A stretch of DNA of 64,000 bases from Marivita sp. S6314 (GTDB taxonomy: Bacteria > Pseudomonadota > Alphaproteobacteria > Rhodobacterales > Rhodobacteraceae). The position numbers were made by a program, and so were the translations under genes. Every line of letters starts with the position of its first letter. Positions within the stretch are counted from its first letter, which is position 1. The stretch covers positions 682,001 through 746,000 of the forward strand of contig NZ_JALKAO010000003.1 in NCBI RefSeq assembly GCF_023015985.1. Direction: 5' to 3'. This document shows positions 37,180-44,971 of the stretch, in pieces. The notes beneath the pieces are model-generated. The model searched no databases. It worked only from the letters and a program-made list of their open reading frames with translations, and was not told the origin of the DNA.

Positions 37180-38238
37180 TTAGTTCAGGTCCGCCTCATA
37201 GGCCGCACCCAGTTCAGCCTCGGCTTCCTCGACCGCCTTGGTCAGCGCCTCGTAAATCTCAGGGCCGCCATCAACATTCTCCTGGAACCAGTCAAACACC
37301 GGCGCCGCCGCCTCGCGGAAGGCCGCCTTTTCCTCGGGCGTCGGCACATACAGATCCCCGCCACCGGCGACGAACTCTTCATAGGCCGCAATCGACTTGC
37401 GCTTGGGCGAGGCGAATGTCGCCTGCTGCAACGCATAGAACCCGTCCGCCACAACGCGGCGCAGGTCTTCGGGCAGGCCCAGGAACTTTTCGTTGTTCAT
37501 CACCCAGATCGCCCCCATGTAGGCGTGACCGTCCAGGGTGACGTACTGCAGACCCGCATCCGGGAACTTCATGCCCATGATGTCGGTGATGCCGTTCTTC
37601 GATCCGTCAACCACACCCGTCTGGAACGAGGTGAACAGCTCCGGCCAGGAAATCGGCGTCGGGGCAGCACCCAGCGCCTTCACCACTTCCTGCGGCAGGT
37701 CGGCGACCACGGTGCGGATCTTGAGACCTTCGAGGTCAGACGGCATCTGCACCCGACGTTGCGTGTTGGCAAAGTTGCGCCAGCCGCCGGTGTTGCCGAT
37801 GGTCATGATGCGGATCGTGTCGCCCGAGTCCTCCAGCGCCATGTCACGCATCGTGCGGGTGAAATCGCCCGATAGCACGTGCTCGGCCACGCGGTCATCC
37901 GACATCAGATACGGCAGGTCCAGAACCTGCACGTAAGGGAAGATGCCAGCCGCACCGCCCGAGGTTGTCACGAACACGTCGATGGACCCGTCCGAGACAC
38001 CTTGCAGACATTCCGCACCGCCCGAACACAGCTGTGTACCGATGAAGAGCTCCACCGCGATGCGCCCGTTCGAGGCGTTCTCGACATGGTTCTTGAAGAC
38101 GACGAGACCGTCATAGTCCTCGTCATTCTCGTTCGAGTTGGCTGTGGCCCGGATCGTGAAATCCTGCGCTGCAGCGGTGATGGCGCTTCCCGCCAATAGC
38201 GCGGCTGTCAGTGCCGCTGTTGTCAGACCTTTGAGCAT
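37180..38238 (-). CDS. TRAP transporter substrate-binding protein (DctP family)
   Basis: Periplasmic solute receptor, 352 aa. Signal peptide MLKGLTTAALTAALLAGSAITAAA, then FTIRATANSNENDEDYDGLVVFKNHVE and the DctP blocks LEGLKIRTVVADLPQEVVKALGA and QTGVVDGSKNGITDI. In DctP proteins an arginine of the LKIR strand clamps the ligand's acid group. GGGAGAACC precedes ATG 38238. It is the last gene of the dctQ-dctM-dctP series, followed by a strong terminator. The flanking sulfonate-type enzymes suggest sulfoquinovose or its glyceryl glycoside as ligand, an inference. Confidence 0.92.
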   Translation of the reverse strand: MLKGLTTAALTAALLAGSAITAAAQDFTIRATANSNENDEDYDGLVVFKNHVENASNGRIAVELFIGTQLCSGGAECLQGVSDGSIDVFVTTSGGAAGIFPYVQVLDLPYLMSDDRVAEHVLSGDFTRTMRDMALEDSGDTIRIMTIGNTGGWRNFANTQRRVQMPSDLEGLKIRTVVADLPQEVVKALGAAPTPISWPELFTSFQTGVVDGSKNGITDIMGMKFPDAGLQYVTLDGHAYMGAIWVMNNEKFLGLPEDLRRVVADGFYALQQATFASPKRKSIAAYEEFVAGGGDLYVPTPEEKAAFREAAAPVFDWFQENVDGGPEIYEALTKAVEEAEAELGAAYEADLN

Positions 38239-38297
38239 TTGGTTCTCCCTGTCGCTTCTATTTTGGTCAGTTACACGGGCCATGTGACCCGCAGGTG

Positions 38298-39587
38298 TCA
38301 GTCCGCAAACCCGGTGAGGCGCGGGATGGTCATGGATATTTCGGGAATGAAGGTGATGAGGAAAATCACCACGATCTCGATGGCAAGGAACGGCAGGATC
38401 GCTTTTGAGATCGTCTCCACCCGTTCGCCCGAGACCGAGGAGGCGACGAAGAGCACAAGCCCCATTGGCGGTGTGGCCAGTCCCACGGTCAGGTTCACCG
38501 ACATGATGATCGCAAAGTGAATCGGATCGACACCCAGATCGACAAAGATCGGCCCGAGGATCGGCCCCAGGATGATGATCGCAGGCCCGGCGTCGAGGAA
38601 CATGCCGACGACGAACAAAAGCAGGTTGATCAGGAACAGCAGGATCAACGGGTTCTCGCTTAGCCCCAGTACAAACTCGGCCAGAATCTCGGGCGTGTGC
38701 GACAGTGACACGACCGTCTTGAACGCCATCGCCGCCCCGACCAACAGCAGCACCGTCGCAGATGTCATCGCGGCGCGCATCAGCACATCGGGCAGGTCGC
38801 GCAGTTTCAGGGTGTTCAGCACGAACATCCCCACGATGATCGCATAGGCCACCGCCACCGCCGCTGCCTCGGTTGGCGTGAAGACACCGGCCAGAATGCC
38901 ACCGAGGATGATCACCGGGGTCATGAGTGGGAAGAACGCCTTGAGCGACGCTTGCCCGCGCTCGCCCCAGCTTGCCTTGCCGCGCGACGCCGGGAAGTCG
39001 TACCGATCCGCCTGCCAGCGCACCATCAACATCAGCCCGACACCCACAAGGATCCCCGGCACAATGCCTGCCAGGAACAGCGCGGCGACGCTTTCCCCCA
39101 TGACATAGGCGTAGATGATCATGATGCCCGAGGGTGGAATGATCGGGCCAATCACCGAAGACGCGGCCGTGATCGCGGCGGCAAATTTACGGGTGTAGCC
39201 CTCTTTCTCCATCGCCGGGATCAGCATCGACCCCAGTGCCGAGGTGTCGGCAACAGCAGAGCCTGACAAACCCGCAAACAGCATTGAAGACAACACGTTC
39301 ACATGCGCCAGACCGCCCCGGAAATGGCCCATCATGGCTTGCGAAAATTCCACCAGCCGCATCGTGATGCCGCCGCGGTTCATTAACTCGCCCGCCAGCA
39401 TGAAGAACGGGATCGCCATGAGTGGGAACGACGCCATGCCGTTATAGACGTTGCGATAGAGCAGGATCAGGTCACGTTCCTGACCGTTGAGCCAAAGCAT
39501 GATGCCCGGCGCGGCCAGCATGCCGAAAAACACCGGCAGGCCGATCATCAGGAACAGCAGAAAGAGCGGAAGGAACCAAACCAGCAT
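38298..39587 (-). CDS. TRAP transporter large permease (DctM)
   Basis: 429-aa inner-membrane protein with about twelve helices; GSAVADTSALGSMLIPAMEKEGY and GPIIPPSGIMIIYAYV are the conserved DctM loops. It carries the sodium-coupled transport path with DctQ. ATG 39587 (MLVWFLPLFLLFL) has GGAG 7 nt upstream and lies 4 nt after the dctQ stop; a longer frame overlapping dctQ is rejected. Confidence 0.94.
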   Translation of the reverse strand: MLVWFLPLFLLFLMIGLPVFFGMLAAPGIMLWLNGQERDLILLYRNVYNGMASFPLMAIPFFMLAGELMNRGGITMRLVEFSQAMMGHFRGGLAHVNVLSSMLFAGLSGSAVADTSALGSMLIPAMEKEGYTRKFAAAITAASSVIGPIIPPSGIMIIYAYVMGESVAALFLAGIVPGILVGVGLMLMVRWQADRYDFPASRGKASWGERGQASLKAFFPLMTPVIILGGILAGVFTPTEAAAVAVAYAIIVGMFVLNTLKLRDLPDVLMRAAMTSATVLLLVGAAMAFKTVVSLSHTPEILAEFVLGLSENPLILLFLINLLLFVVGMFLDAGPAIIILGPILGPIFVDLGVDPIHFAIIMSVNLTVGLATPPMGLVLFVASSVSGERVETISKAILPFLAIEIVVIFLITFIPEISMTIPRLTGFAD

Positions 39588-39591
39588 GTCG

Positions 39592-40170
39592 TCACTCCGC
39601 CTGTAATTCTGAATCGAGAAGGGATCGAAGATGCGCTTCGCCACCCAACAGCGTGATCACCGCGCGCAGGATCAATTCGATATTGACCACCAGCAATAGG
39701 CACAGACCGGTCACAAGCGACGCGATCTGCCAGCTGTTTGGCATTTTCTCCCATCCGTCAGTGGTGGGGTAATACAGGGATGCGCTTTTGAACTTGCCCG
39801 CAAGGCTGGTCATTTCGCCAAGGCCCATCTGAGCCCCGATAAACAGCACGCCGCCCGAAATCACGAGAAGGATCAGGCTCAGGATCGTTCCCGGCAGCTT
39901 TGGAAGCGCGCCCGAGATAATCTCCAACGCCACGAACCCGCCGCGCCGATAGGCCGATGGCGCAATCGCGGCCGTCATCCAGAGCATGAGAAAAATGGCC
40001 AGCTCTTCGGGCCAGGGCAGGGCGTTGCCCAGAATATAGCGGAAAAACACCTGCAGAAGGATCGCCACGACCATCAGCCCGATGGCCAGAACGGCAATCC
40101 AGCGCCCGATCCTCAGCACGATATCCAGCACAGTTTCCAATGGCCTGAGCAGCCAAAGCAATGCGGCCAT
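39592..40170 (-). CDS. TRAP transporter small permease (DctQ)
   Basis: 192-aa membrane protein with four helices and the typical segment QVFFRYILGNALPWPEELAIFLMLWM. It pairs with DctM and contacts the binding protein. GGGAGGAGG lies just before ATG 40170. It starts 78 nt after the flavin reductase stop, without an obvious promoter, so the transporter may be read through from the monooxygenase genes. Confidence 0.94.
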   Translation of the reverse strand: MAALLWLLRPLETVLDIVLRIGRWIAVLAIGLMVVAILLQVFFRYILGNALPWPEELAIFLMLWMTAAIAPSAYRRGGFVALEIISGALPKLPGTILSLILLVISGGVLFIGAQMGLGEMTSLAGKFKSASLYYPTTDGWEKMPNSWQIASLVTGLCLLLVVNIELILRAVITLLGGEAHLRSLLDSELQAE

Positions 40171-40248
40171 GACTGGCCTCCTCCCTATCCCAATCGCCCT
40201 GTTTTCCGGCGACGGACCCCGTTTTGTTATTTATGTCATCGGGGCCGG

Positions 40249-40755
40249 TTATGACGTTTGCGCAAATCCTCCGTAGCATCCTCCGTGAAACAACAGCGGC
40301 GCGCCGGGTCGGGTGCTGGCGCGGGTAACCCGGGCGATCACAACCGAATGGTCGCCGCCATCATGTTCCGCGACTTTCGTGCATTCGAACCGGCTCAGAC
40401 AGCCGTTGAGCAGTGGCACATTGTTCAGCCCGACCTCCCAATCGAACTGATCAAACGGATCGCCCTGCCGTGCGAAGGCGCTGCACATTGCAGCTTGCTC
40501 TGCGCCCATGACGTGGATCGCAAAATGATCGGCGGCCATGAAGAACGGGTAGCGGGTCGACGACTTCGCAGGCGACCACAGCACCAGCGGCGGGTCGAGC
40601 GACACGCTGGCAAAGCTGTTGGCGGTGATGCCCAAAGGCCCTGTCGACGTGTTGCATGTGATGACCGTGACCCCGGTCGCGAACTGCCCCAACGCGTCGC
40701 GAAAGGCGCGGGCATTTTCGAGCGACGGATCGAAGCTGTGGGTCATATCGGTCAT
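40249..40755 (-). CDS. Flavin reductase of a two-component monooxygenase (SmoA-like)
   Basis: 168-aa member of the flavin reductase (HpaC/DIM6-NTAB) family: FRDALGQFATGVTVITC, LGITANSFASVSLDPPLVLWSP and HFAIHVMGAEQ are its FMN-binding strands. It would supply reduced FMN to the SsuD-like monooxygenase two genes upstream. ATG 40755 has GAGGAC 6 nt upstream and lies 7 nt after the aldo-keto reductase stop, so they are co-transcribed. The match to SmoA of the sulfoquinovose monooxygenase pathway rests on the gene trio, not on this sequence alone. Confidence 0.9.
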   Translation of the reverse strand: MTDMTHSFDPSLENARAFRDALGQFATGVTVITCNTSTGPLGITANSFASVSLDPPLVLWSPAKSSTRYPFFMAADHFAIHVMGAEQAAMCSAFARQGDPFDQFDWEVGLNNVPLLNGCLSRFECTKVAEHDGGDHSVVIARVTRASTRPGAPLLFHGGCYGGFAQTS

Positions 40756-40762
40756 ATTGTCC

Positions 40763-41650
40763 TCAGGCGACTTCGCGGCCAAGGGCGTGGGTATAGAGGT
40801 CAAACCATGTCTCCCGGTCGATCTGGACCTTTGCAGCATCGCCGATGCGTTTGATGCGGTCCAGATTATTGGTGCCGAGGACAGGTAGAATGCGCGACGG
40901 ATGTGCCAAGAGCCACGCAATCGCAACAGCCGCTTCATCGACGCCTTTTGCATCGCCGATCTGCGTGAGCGCCGCGCGCAGTTTGGCGTTGTCCGCGTCA
41001 AACAGGGCACCGCCGCCCAGCGGGGACCACGCCATCGGCGGTTGGCCGTTCATCTGGTGAAACGCGATGTCGCCATTGGTGAAGGGGGCGTGATGCAGCA
41101 GGCTGATCTCGATCTGGTTGGTGACCAGCTTGGTCTTCATGCCCGATTGCAGCAGATCCCAATCATAGGGCCGGAAGTTTGACACGCCAACCGCGCGGAC
41201 TTTGCCGGATTGGACGATGTCATCCAGCGCCGCACCGGTTTCATGGTGGTCCATCAGAGGATCGGGGCGGTGGATGAGCAGCAGGTCAATGTGGTCGATC
41301 TTCATCAACCGCAGGGAATGATCGACCGACGCCAAGATATGCGCGCGGCTTGTATCGTAGTATTTAACCTTTGCGTCGGCATAGCGGCCGGCAGGGGCCA
41401 CGATATCGCATTTTGTGACAATCTCGATCCGGTTGCGCAGCTCGGGTGTGAGCGCGTTGCCCATGATTTCTTCGGCGGCGTAGCCGCCATAAATATCGGC
41501 CTGATCCATCGTGGTGATGCCCTGATCCAGGCAGGCGCTGATCTTGTTCTGGATGTGACCCGCGCTGGTGTCGGCGTCATCGCCAAGGCGCCACATGCCG
41601 TAGACAAGGCGGCTCAGGTCAAGGTGGTCGTTGAAAGTTACGCGATCCAT
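40763..41650 (-). CDS. YdhF-like aldo/keto reductase (SmoB-like)
   Basis: 295-aa aldo-keto reductase. Its start LDLSRLVYGMWRLGDDAD, DQADIYGGYAAEEIMG and MAWSPLGGGALF closely resemble SmoB, the NADPH-dependent 6-dehydroglucose reductase of the Agrobacterium sulfoquinovose monooxygenase pathway, as I remember it. The tetrad D-Y-K-H is present (DQADIYGG, TKCD, LIHRPD). It would reduce 6-oxo-glucose, formed by the monooxygenase, to glucose. It lies 109 nt after the monooxygenase stop, with a hairpin between. Confidence 0.88.
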   Translation of the reverse strand: MDRVTFNDHLDLSRLVYGMWRLGDDADTSAGHIQNKISACLDQGITTMDQADIYGGYAAEEIMGNALTPELRNRIEIVTKCDIVAPAGRYADAKVKYYDTSRAHILASVDHSLRLMKIDHIDLLLIHRPDPLMDHHETGAALDDIVQSGKVRAVGVSNFRPYDWDLLQSGMKTKLVTNQIEISLLHHAPFTNGDIAFHQMNGQPPMAWSPLGGGALFDADNAKLRAALTQIGDAKGVDEAAVAIAWLLAHPSRILPVLGTNNLDRIKRIGDAAKVQIDRETWFDLYTHALGREVA

Positions 41651-41697
41651 GCTGATCCCTTCGGCATTGGATTGGTGTTTGTGTTCATATCGCCGAA

Positions 41698-41720
41698 CAG
41701 ATTCTTCGGAGAAGAATCTG
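41698..41720 (-). terminator. Hairpin between monooxygenase and reductase genes
   Basis: CAGATTCTTC/GAAGAATCTG, 10-bp perfect stem with a GGA loop, 40 nt past the monooxygenase stop. No run of U follows on the minus strand, so it may be a partial terminator or 3'-end stabiliser that sets the ratio of the two enzymes. Confidence 0.6.
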
Positions 41721-41759
41721 GGCGCTCAAAATTAAATTCTGGTGACTTTTCGTGGCGCA

Positions 41760-42935
41760 TCAGCGACGCACCCCCGCACCAAGCGGTGTCAGTGGGGTGC
41801 TCTCGGGCACCCGACCATAGGCTTCGGGCAATGAGCACGTTTTCATATGCGGCAACACCCGGCTGCCGAAATGGCGGCATTCGTCGATATGCGGATAGCC
41901 TGACAGGATAAACGCGCGGATGCCCATTTTCTGGTACGCTTCCAGTTCGGACAGCACCTGATCGGTCGATCCAACCAAAGCCGCCCCACAGCCCGACCGC
42001 GCCCGCCCCACACCGGTCCAGAGATGCGGTTCGATGAACCCCTCCATATCCGCCAGATCCCGGTTCCTCGCCTGGTGCGACACACCCAGTGATCCGGCGT
42101 CCAACGCGCGTTCGCGGATTGTTTTGCCCTGCTCATCATCCAGCTTTGACACGATATGTTCCGCGTATTCGCGCGCCTCGGCCTCGGTGTCGCGCACGAT
42201 CACATGCACCCGCAGGCCATAATCCAGCGTCCGGTTGTAGCGTTCGGCCACCGCGTTCACGTCTGTCATGCGCTGGGCCAGCGCCTCTTTTTGCTCGGGC
42301 CACATCAGGTAGACGTCGCAATGCTGGCCGCACAGCTCCAGCGCGGCAGGGGAGTACCCGCCGAAATACAAAAGCGGCCCGCCGGTCTGGTAGGGGCGCA
42401 CGGGATCGGTGGTCAGGCCTTTGAACGTGTAGACCTCGCCTTCGTAATTGATCTCTTCCTGCGTCCACGCCTGTTTGAGGATCTCCACCACCTCGCGGGA
42501 TCGTTGGTAGCGGAACGCGCTGTCTTCTTTTTCGCCGGGAAAGTCGGACGAGATGATGTTCACCGTCAGCCGCCCTTCCAGCATGTGGTCCAGCGTCGCG
42601 ATGGTGCGGGCCAGCATGATGGGTTGCACTTCGCCGCAGCGCACGGCGGCGAGCATGTTGATGCGGTCGGTGATCGGTGCGCAGCCCGCGACGAAACTCA
42701 ATGTGTCCTGACCCACCTGATAGGACGAGGGGCACAGGATATTGCGAAAGCCCTGTGCCTCGGCCTCGCGTACGATGTCTGAACAATGCGCCCAGCTTGA
42801 GCGCAGCTTGCCGTCCGGCACACCCAGAAATTCGTAATCGTCCGAACACAATGCCGAAAACCATGACACCTCGGCCGCATCCATATCAGGAGAGGTGATG
42901 GGGACGATGGTCATAAAGGTGTCTCCGGCAGACAT
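41760..42935 (-). CDS. FMNH2-dependent sulfonate monooxygenase (SsuD/SmoC-like, LLM class)
   Basis: 391-aa luciferase-like monooxygenase. GRLTVNIISSDFPGE, LLYFGGYSPAALE, WTGVGRARSGCGAALVGS and AFILSGYPHIDECRHFG are SsuD-type signatures for binding reduced flavin and a sulfonate. With a flavin reductase and a SmoB-like reductase beside it, the best candidate reaction is oxygenolytic cleavage of sulfoquinovose to 6-oxo-glucose and sulfite. ATG 42935 has AGAGGAAATC immediately upstream; a longer frame to 42974 crosses the operator. First gene of the minus-strand operon, divergent from the GntR regulator. Confidence 0.9.
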   Translation of the reverse strand: MSAGDTFMTIVPITSPDMDAAEVSWFSALCSDDYEFLGVPDGKLRSSWAHCSDIVREAEAQGFRNILCPSSYQVGQDTLSFVAGCAPITDRINMLAAVRCGEVQPIMLARTIATLDHMLEGRLTVNIISSDFPGEKEDSAFRYQRSREVVEILKQAWTQEEINYEGEVYTFKGLTTDPVRPYQTGGPLLYFGGYSPAALELCGQHCDVYLMWPEQKEALAQRMTDVNAVAERYNRTLDYGLRVHVIVRDTEAEAREYAEHIVSKLDDEQGKTIRERALDAGSLGVSHQARNRDLADMEGFIEPHLWTGVGRARSGCGAALVGSTDQVLSELEAYQKMGIRAFILSGYPHIDECRHFGSRVLPHMKTCSLPEAYGRVPESTPLTPLGAGVRR

Positions 42936-42959
42936 GATTTCCTCTTGCGTAACACCCGC

Positions 42960-42986
42960 ATTGATGTAGATCAATAGTGTATCAAT
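42960..42986. promoter_or_regulatory. Putative GntR operator between divergent genes
   Basis: ATTGAT-GTAG-ATCAAT is a perfect palindrome at 42960-42975; a further ATCAAT half-site follows at 42981-42986, 11 bp from the first. It lies in the 65-nt gap between the monooxygenase and the regulator, 25 nt from the former start, a position from which a repressor could control both directions. Confidence 0.65.
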
Positions 42987-43000
42987 TTTTGGTGCCCGAA

Positions 43001-43702
43001 ATGCCCGACACCCACGCCCTGCCGAAATTCGTTCAGATCAGCGAGCTTCTGATCCGCGATATTCAGGCCGGGCGATTGGTTGATGGAGAGCGCCTGCCGC
43101 CCGAGCGGGACATGGCGGCGCGCCTGGGGATTTCTGTCGGCACGTTGCGCAAATCGCTGGATGAACTGACCGCGCTGGGCCTGCTGGAGCGGGTGCAGGG
43201 GTCTGGCAACTATGTGTGCGCACAAGAGGATACGCAATCGGTCTATGCGTTTTTCCGGGTGGAGCTGTTGGACGGCGGCGGGTTGCCTACGGCAGAGCTG
43301 TTGTCGGTGGATCGCCTGCCCAAGCCGGATGGCCTGCCGCAATTCGGGCGCAGTGCTGAGGGGCATCGCATCCGGCGCTTGCGGCGGCTCAATGGCGTGC
43401 CTGCGGTGCTGGAAGAGATCTGGCTTGATGGGTCGTACACCGAAGCCATTGATGCCGATGCGCTGCGGGAATCGCTGTACCTCTATTACCGCGAGTCGCT
43501 GGGGCTTTGGATCACCAAGGCCGAGGACCGGCTGGACCTGTCCACTGTTCCCGACTGGGCACCCCCTGCATTTGGCCGCGACCCGGCGCAGCCGTGTATG
43601 CGCGCCACGCGTATCAGCTATGGCCCCGATGGCAGTTCGGCCGAGGCGTCTTGGAACTGGATCAACACAGACGTCGCGACCTATGTCGCGCGCATCACCT
43701 GA
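43001..43702 (+). CDS. GntR/HutC-family transcriptional regulator
   Basis: A winged helix-turn-helix (about 10-70; LPPERDMAARLGISVGTLRKSLDEL) is followed by a UTRA-type ligand domain (about 85-233). Such regulators sense small substrates, often sugars. I start it at ATG 43001 (MPDTHALPKFVQ); the GTG at 42977 falls inside the operator. 233 aa. It is divergent from the monooxygenase operon and 9 nt before a Gfo/Idh/MocA gene, so it likely controls both. Confidence 0.9.
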   Translation: MPDTHALPKFVQISELLIRDIQAGRLVDGERLPPERDMAARLGISVGTLRKSLDELTALGLLERVQGSGNYVCAQEDTQSVYAFFRVELLDGGGLPTAELLSVDRLPKPDGLPQFGRSAEGHRIRRLRRLNGVPAVLEEIWLDGSYTEAIDADALRESLYLYYRESLGLWITKAEDRLDLSTVPDWAPPAFGRDPAQPCMRATRISYGPDGSSAEASWNWINTDVATYVARIT

Positions 43703-43711
43703 AGGACGACC

Positions 43712-44803
43712 ATGGACATCATCAATTACGGCATCATCGGATGCGGCATGATGGGGCAGGAGCACCTGCGCAATATCGCGTTGCTGGAGGGCGCGCGGGT
43801 GGCGGCGATCTATGAGCCGGACGAGATCATGGCGAACGCGGCCAAGGCGATTGCGCCGAATGCGCAGCTTTGTGCGTCGCTGGACGAGCTGCTGACCCGC
43901 GATGATCTGGACTGCCTTCTGGTCGCAAGTCCAAACCATTGCCATGTCGATGCGTTAGAGCAGATCGCGGACACCAATCCACTGCCGCTGCTGATGGAAA
44001 AACCGCTCTATACCCATCCGGTGGATATCGCGCGGGTCGAGGCGATCGCGGGCAGTTATGCGTCACCGATCTGGGTTGCGATGGAATACCGCTACATGCC
44101 GCCGATCCAGACGCTGATTGACGAGGTGCAGCGCGCGACCGGTGGGGTGAAGATGCTCACCATCCGCGAACACCGCTTTCCGTTCCTGCCCAAGGTTGGC
44201 GACTGGAACCGGTTCAACCGCAACACCGGGGGCACGCTGGTTGAGAAATGTTGTCATTTTTTTGACCTGATGCGCCTGATCCTGCGCTCTGATCCGGTGC
44301 GGATTTCGGCCAGCGCGGGGCAGGAGGTCAACCATCTGGACGAAACCTATGGTGGCGAGGTGCCGGACATTTGGGACAGCGGATATGTCATGATCGACTT
44401 TGCCAATGGCGCGCGAGCGATGCTGGAACTGTGTATGTACGCCGAAGGCGCGCGCTATCAAGAGGAGATCAGCGCCGTCGGTCCGCACGGTAAGATTGAG
44501 GCATTTGTGCCGGGGCCGGGTCGGTTCTGGCCCACGCATCTTGGAGTGCCGCCGGTTGCGCAGGTGATTGTCAGCCCGCGCCACCCCAAGGGACCGCAAG
44601 CGGTCGAGATCCCCGTTGACCCCACCCTTCTGGATGCCGGTGATCATAACGGGTCGACCTTTTACCAGCACGTCAAGTTCCTTGATTTGGTGCGGAAAGG
44701 CGGCGTTCCGGAGGTCACACTCGGGGATGGCGCCTGGGCGGTTCGCATGGGGATGGCGGCGCAAAATTCTGCGCGAACTCAGAGTGTCGTTGCCACGTTT
44801 TGA
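43712..44803 (+). CDS. Gfo/Idh/MocA-family NAD(P)-binding protein, candidate sulfoquinovosidase
   Basis: 363-aa protein with Rossmann motif YGIIGCGMMGQEHLRNI, the EKPLYTHP motif of the family and a C-terminal alpha/beta domain with RNTGGTLVEKCCHFFDLMR. Most relatives are sugar dehydrogenases. A branch of this fold has been described as NAD+-dependent sulfoquinovosidases (CAZy GH188, from memory) that free sulfoquinovose from its glycosides; the gene neighbours here fit that role and no GH31 sulfoquinovosidase is present. Which of the two it is cannot be settled from sequence alone. AAGGACG lies just upstream of the ATG. Confidence 0.85.
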   Translation: MDIINYGIIGCGMMGQEHLRNIALLEGARVAAIYEPDEIMANAAKAIAPNAQLCASLDELLTRDDLDCLLVASPNHCHVDALEQIADTNPLPLLMEKPLYTHPVDIARVEAIAGSYASPIWVAMEYRYMPPIQTLIDEVQRATGGVKMLTIREHRFPFLPKVGDWNRFNRNTGGTLVEKCCHFFDLMRLILRSDPVRISASAGQEVNHLDETYGGEVPDIWDSGYVMIDFANGARAMLELCMYAEGARYQEEISAVGPHGKIEAFVPGPGRFWPTHLGVPPVAQVIVSPRHPKGPQAVEIPVDPTLLDAGDHNGSTFYQHVKFLDLVRKGGVPEVTLGDGAWAVRMGMAAQNSARTQSVVATF

Positions 44804-44971
44804 ACACAATTCGACCGTAATTTTCACGCAACACTCTGCTAGCGCGGGGAAAAATTCGAATCATTCCCAAAAATCGTGCTTTGCGATGCATGGTTTTTGA
44901 GCTACGCAAGTGTCAGAGCAAAAATAAGCCGAACCCAAAATTGGGCGGCGTTGAGGTAGAGCGGTGTTGTT

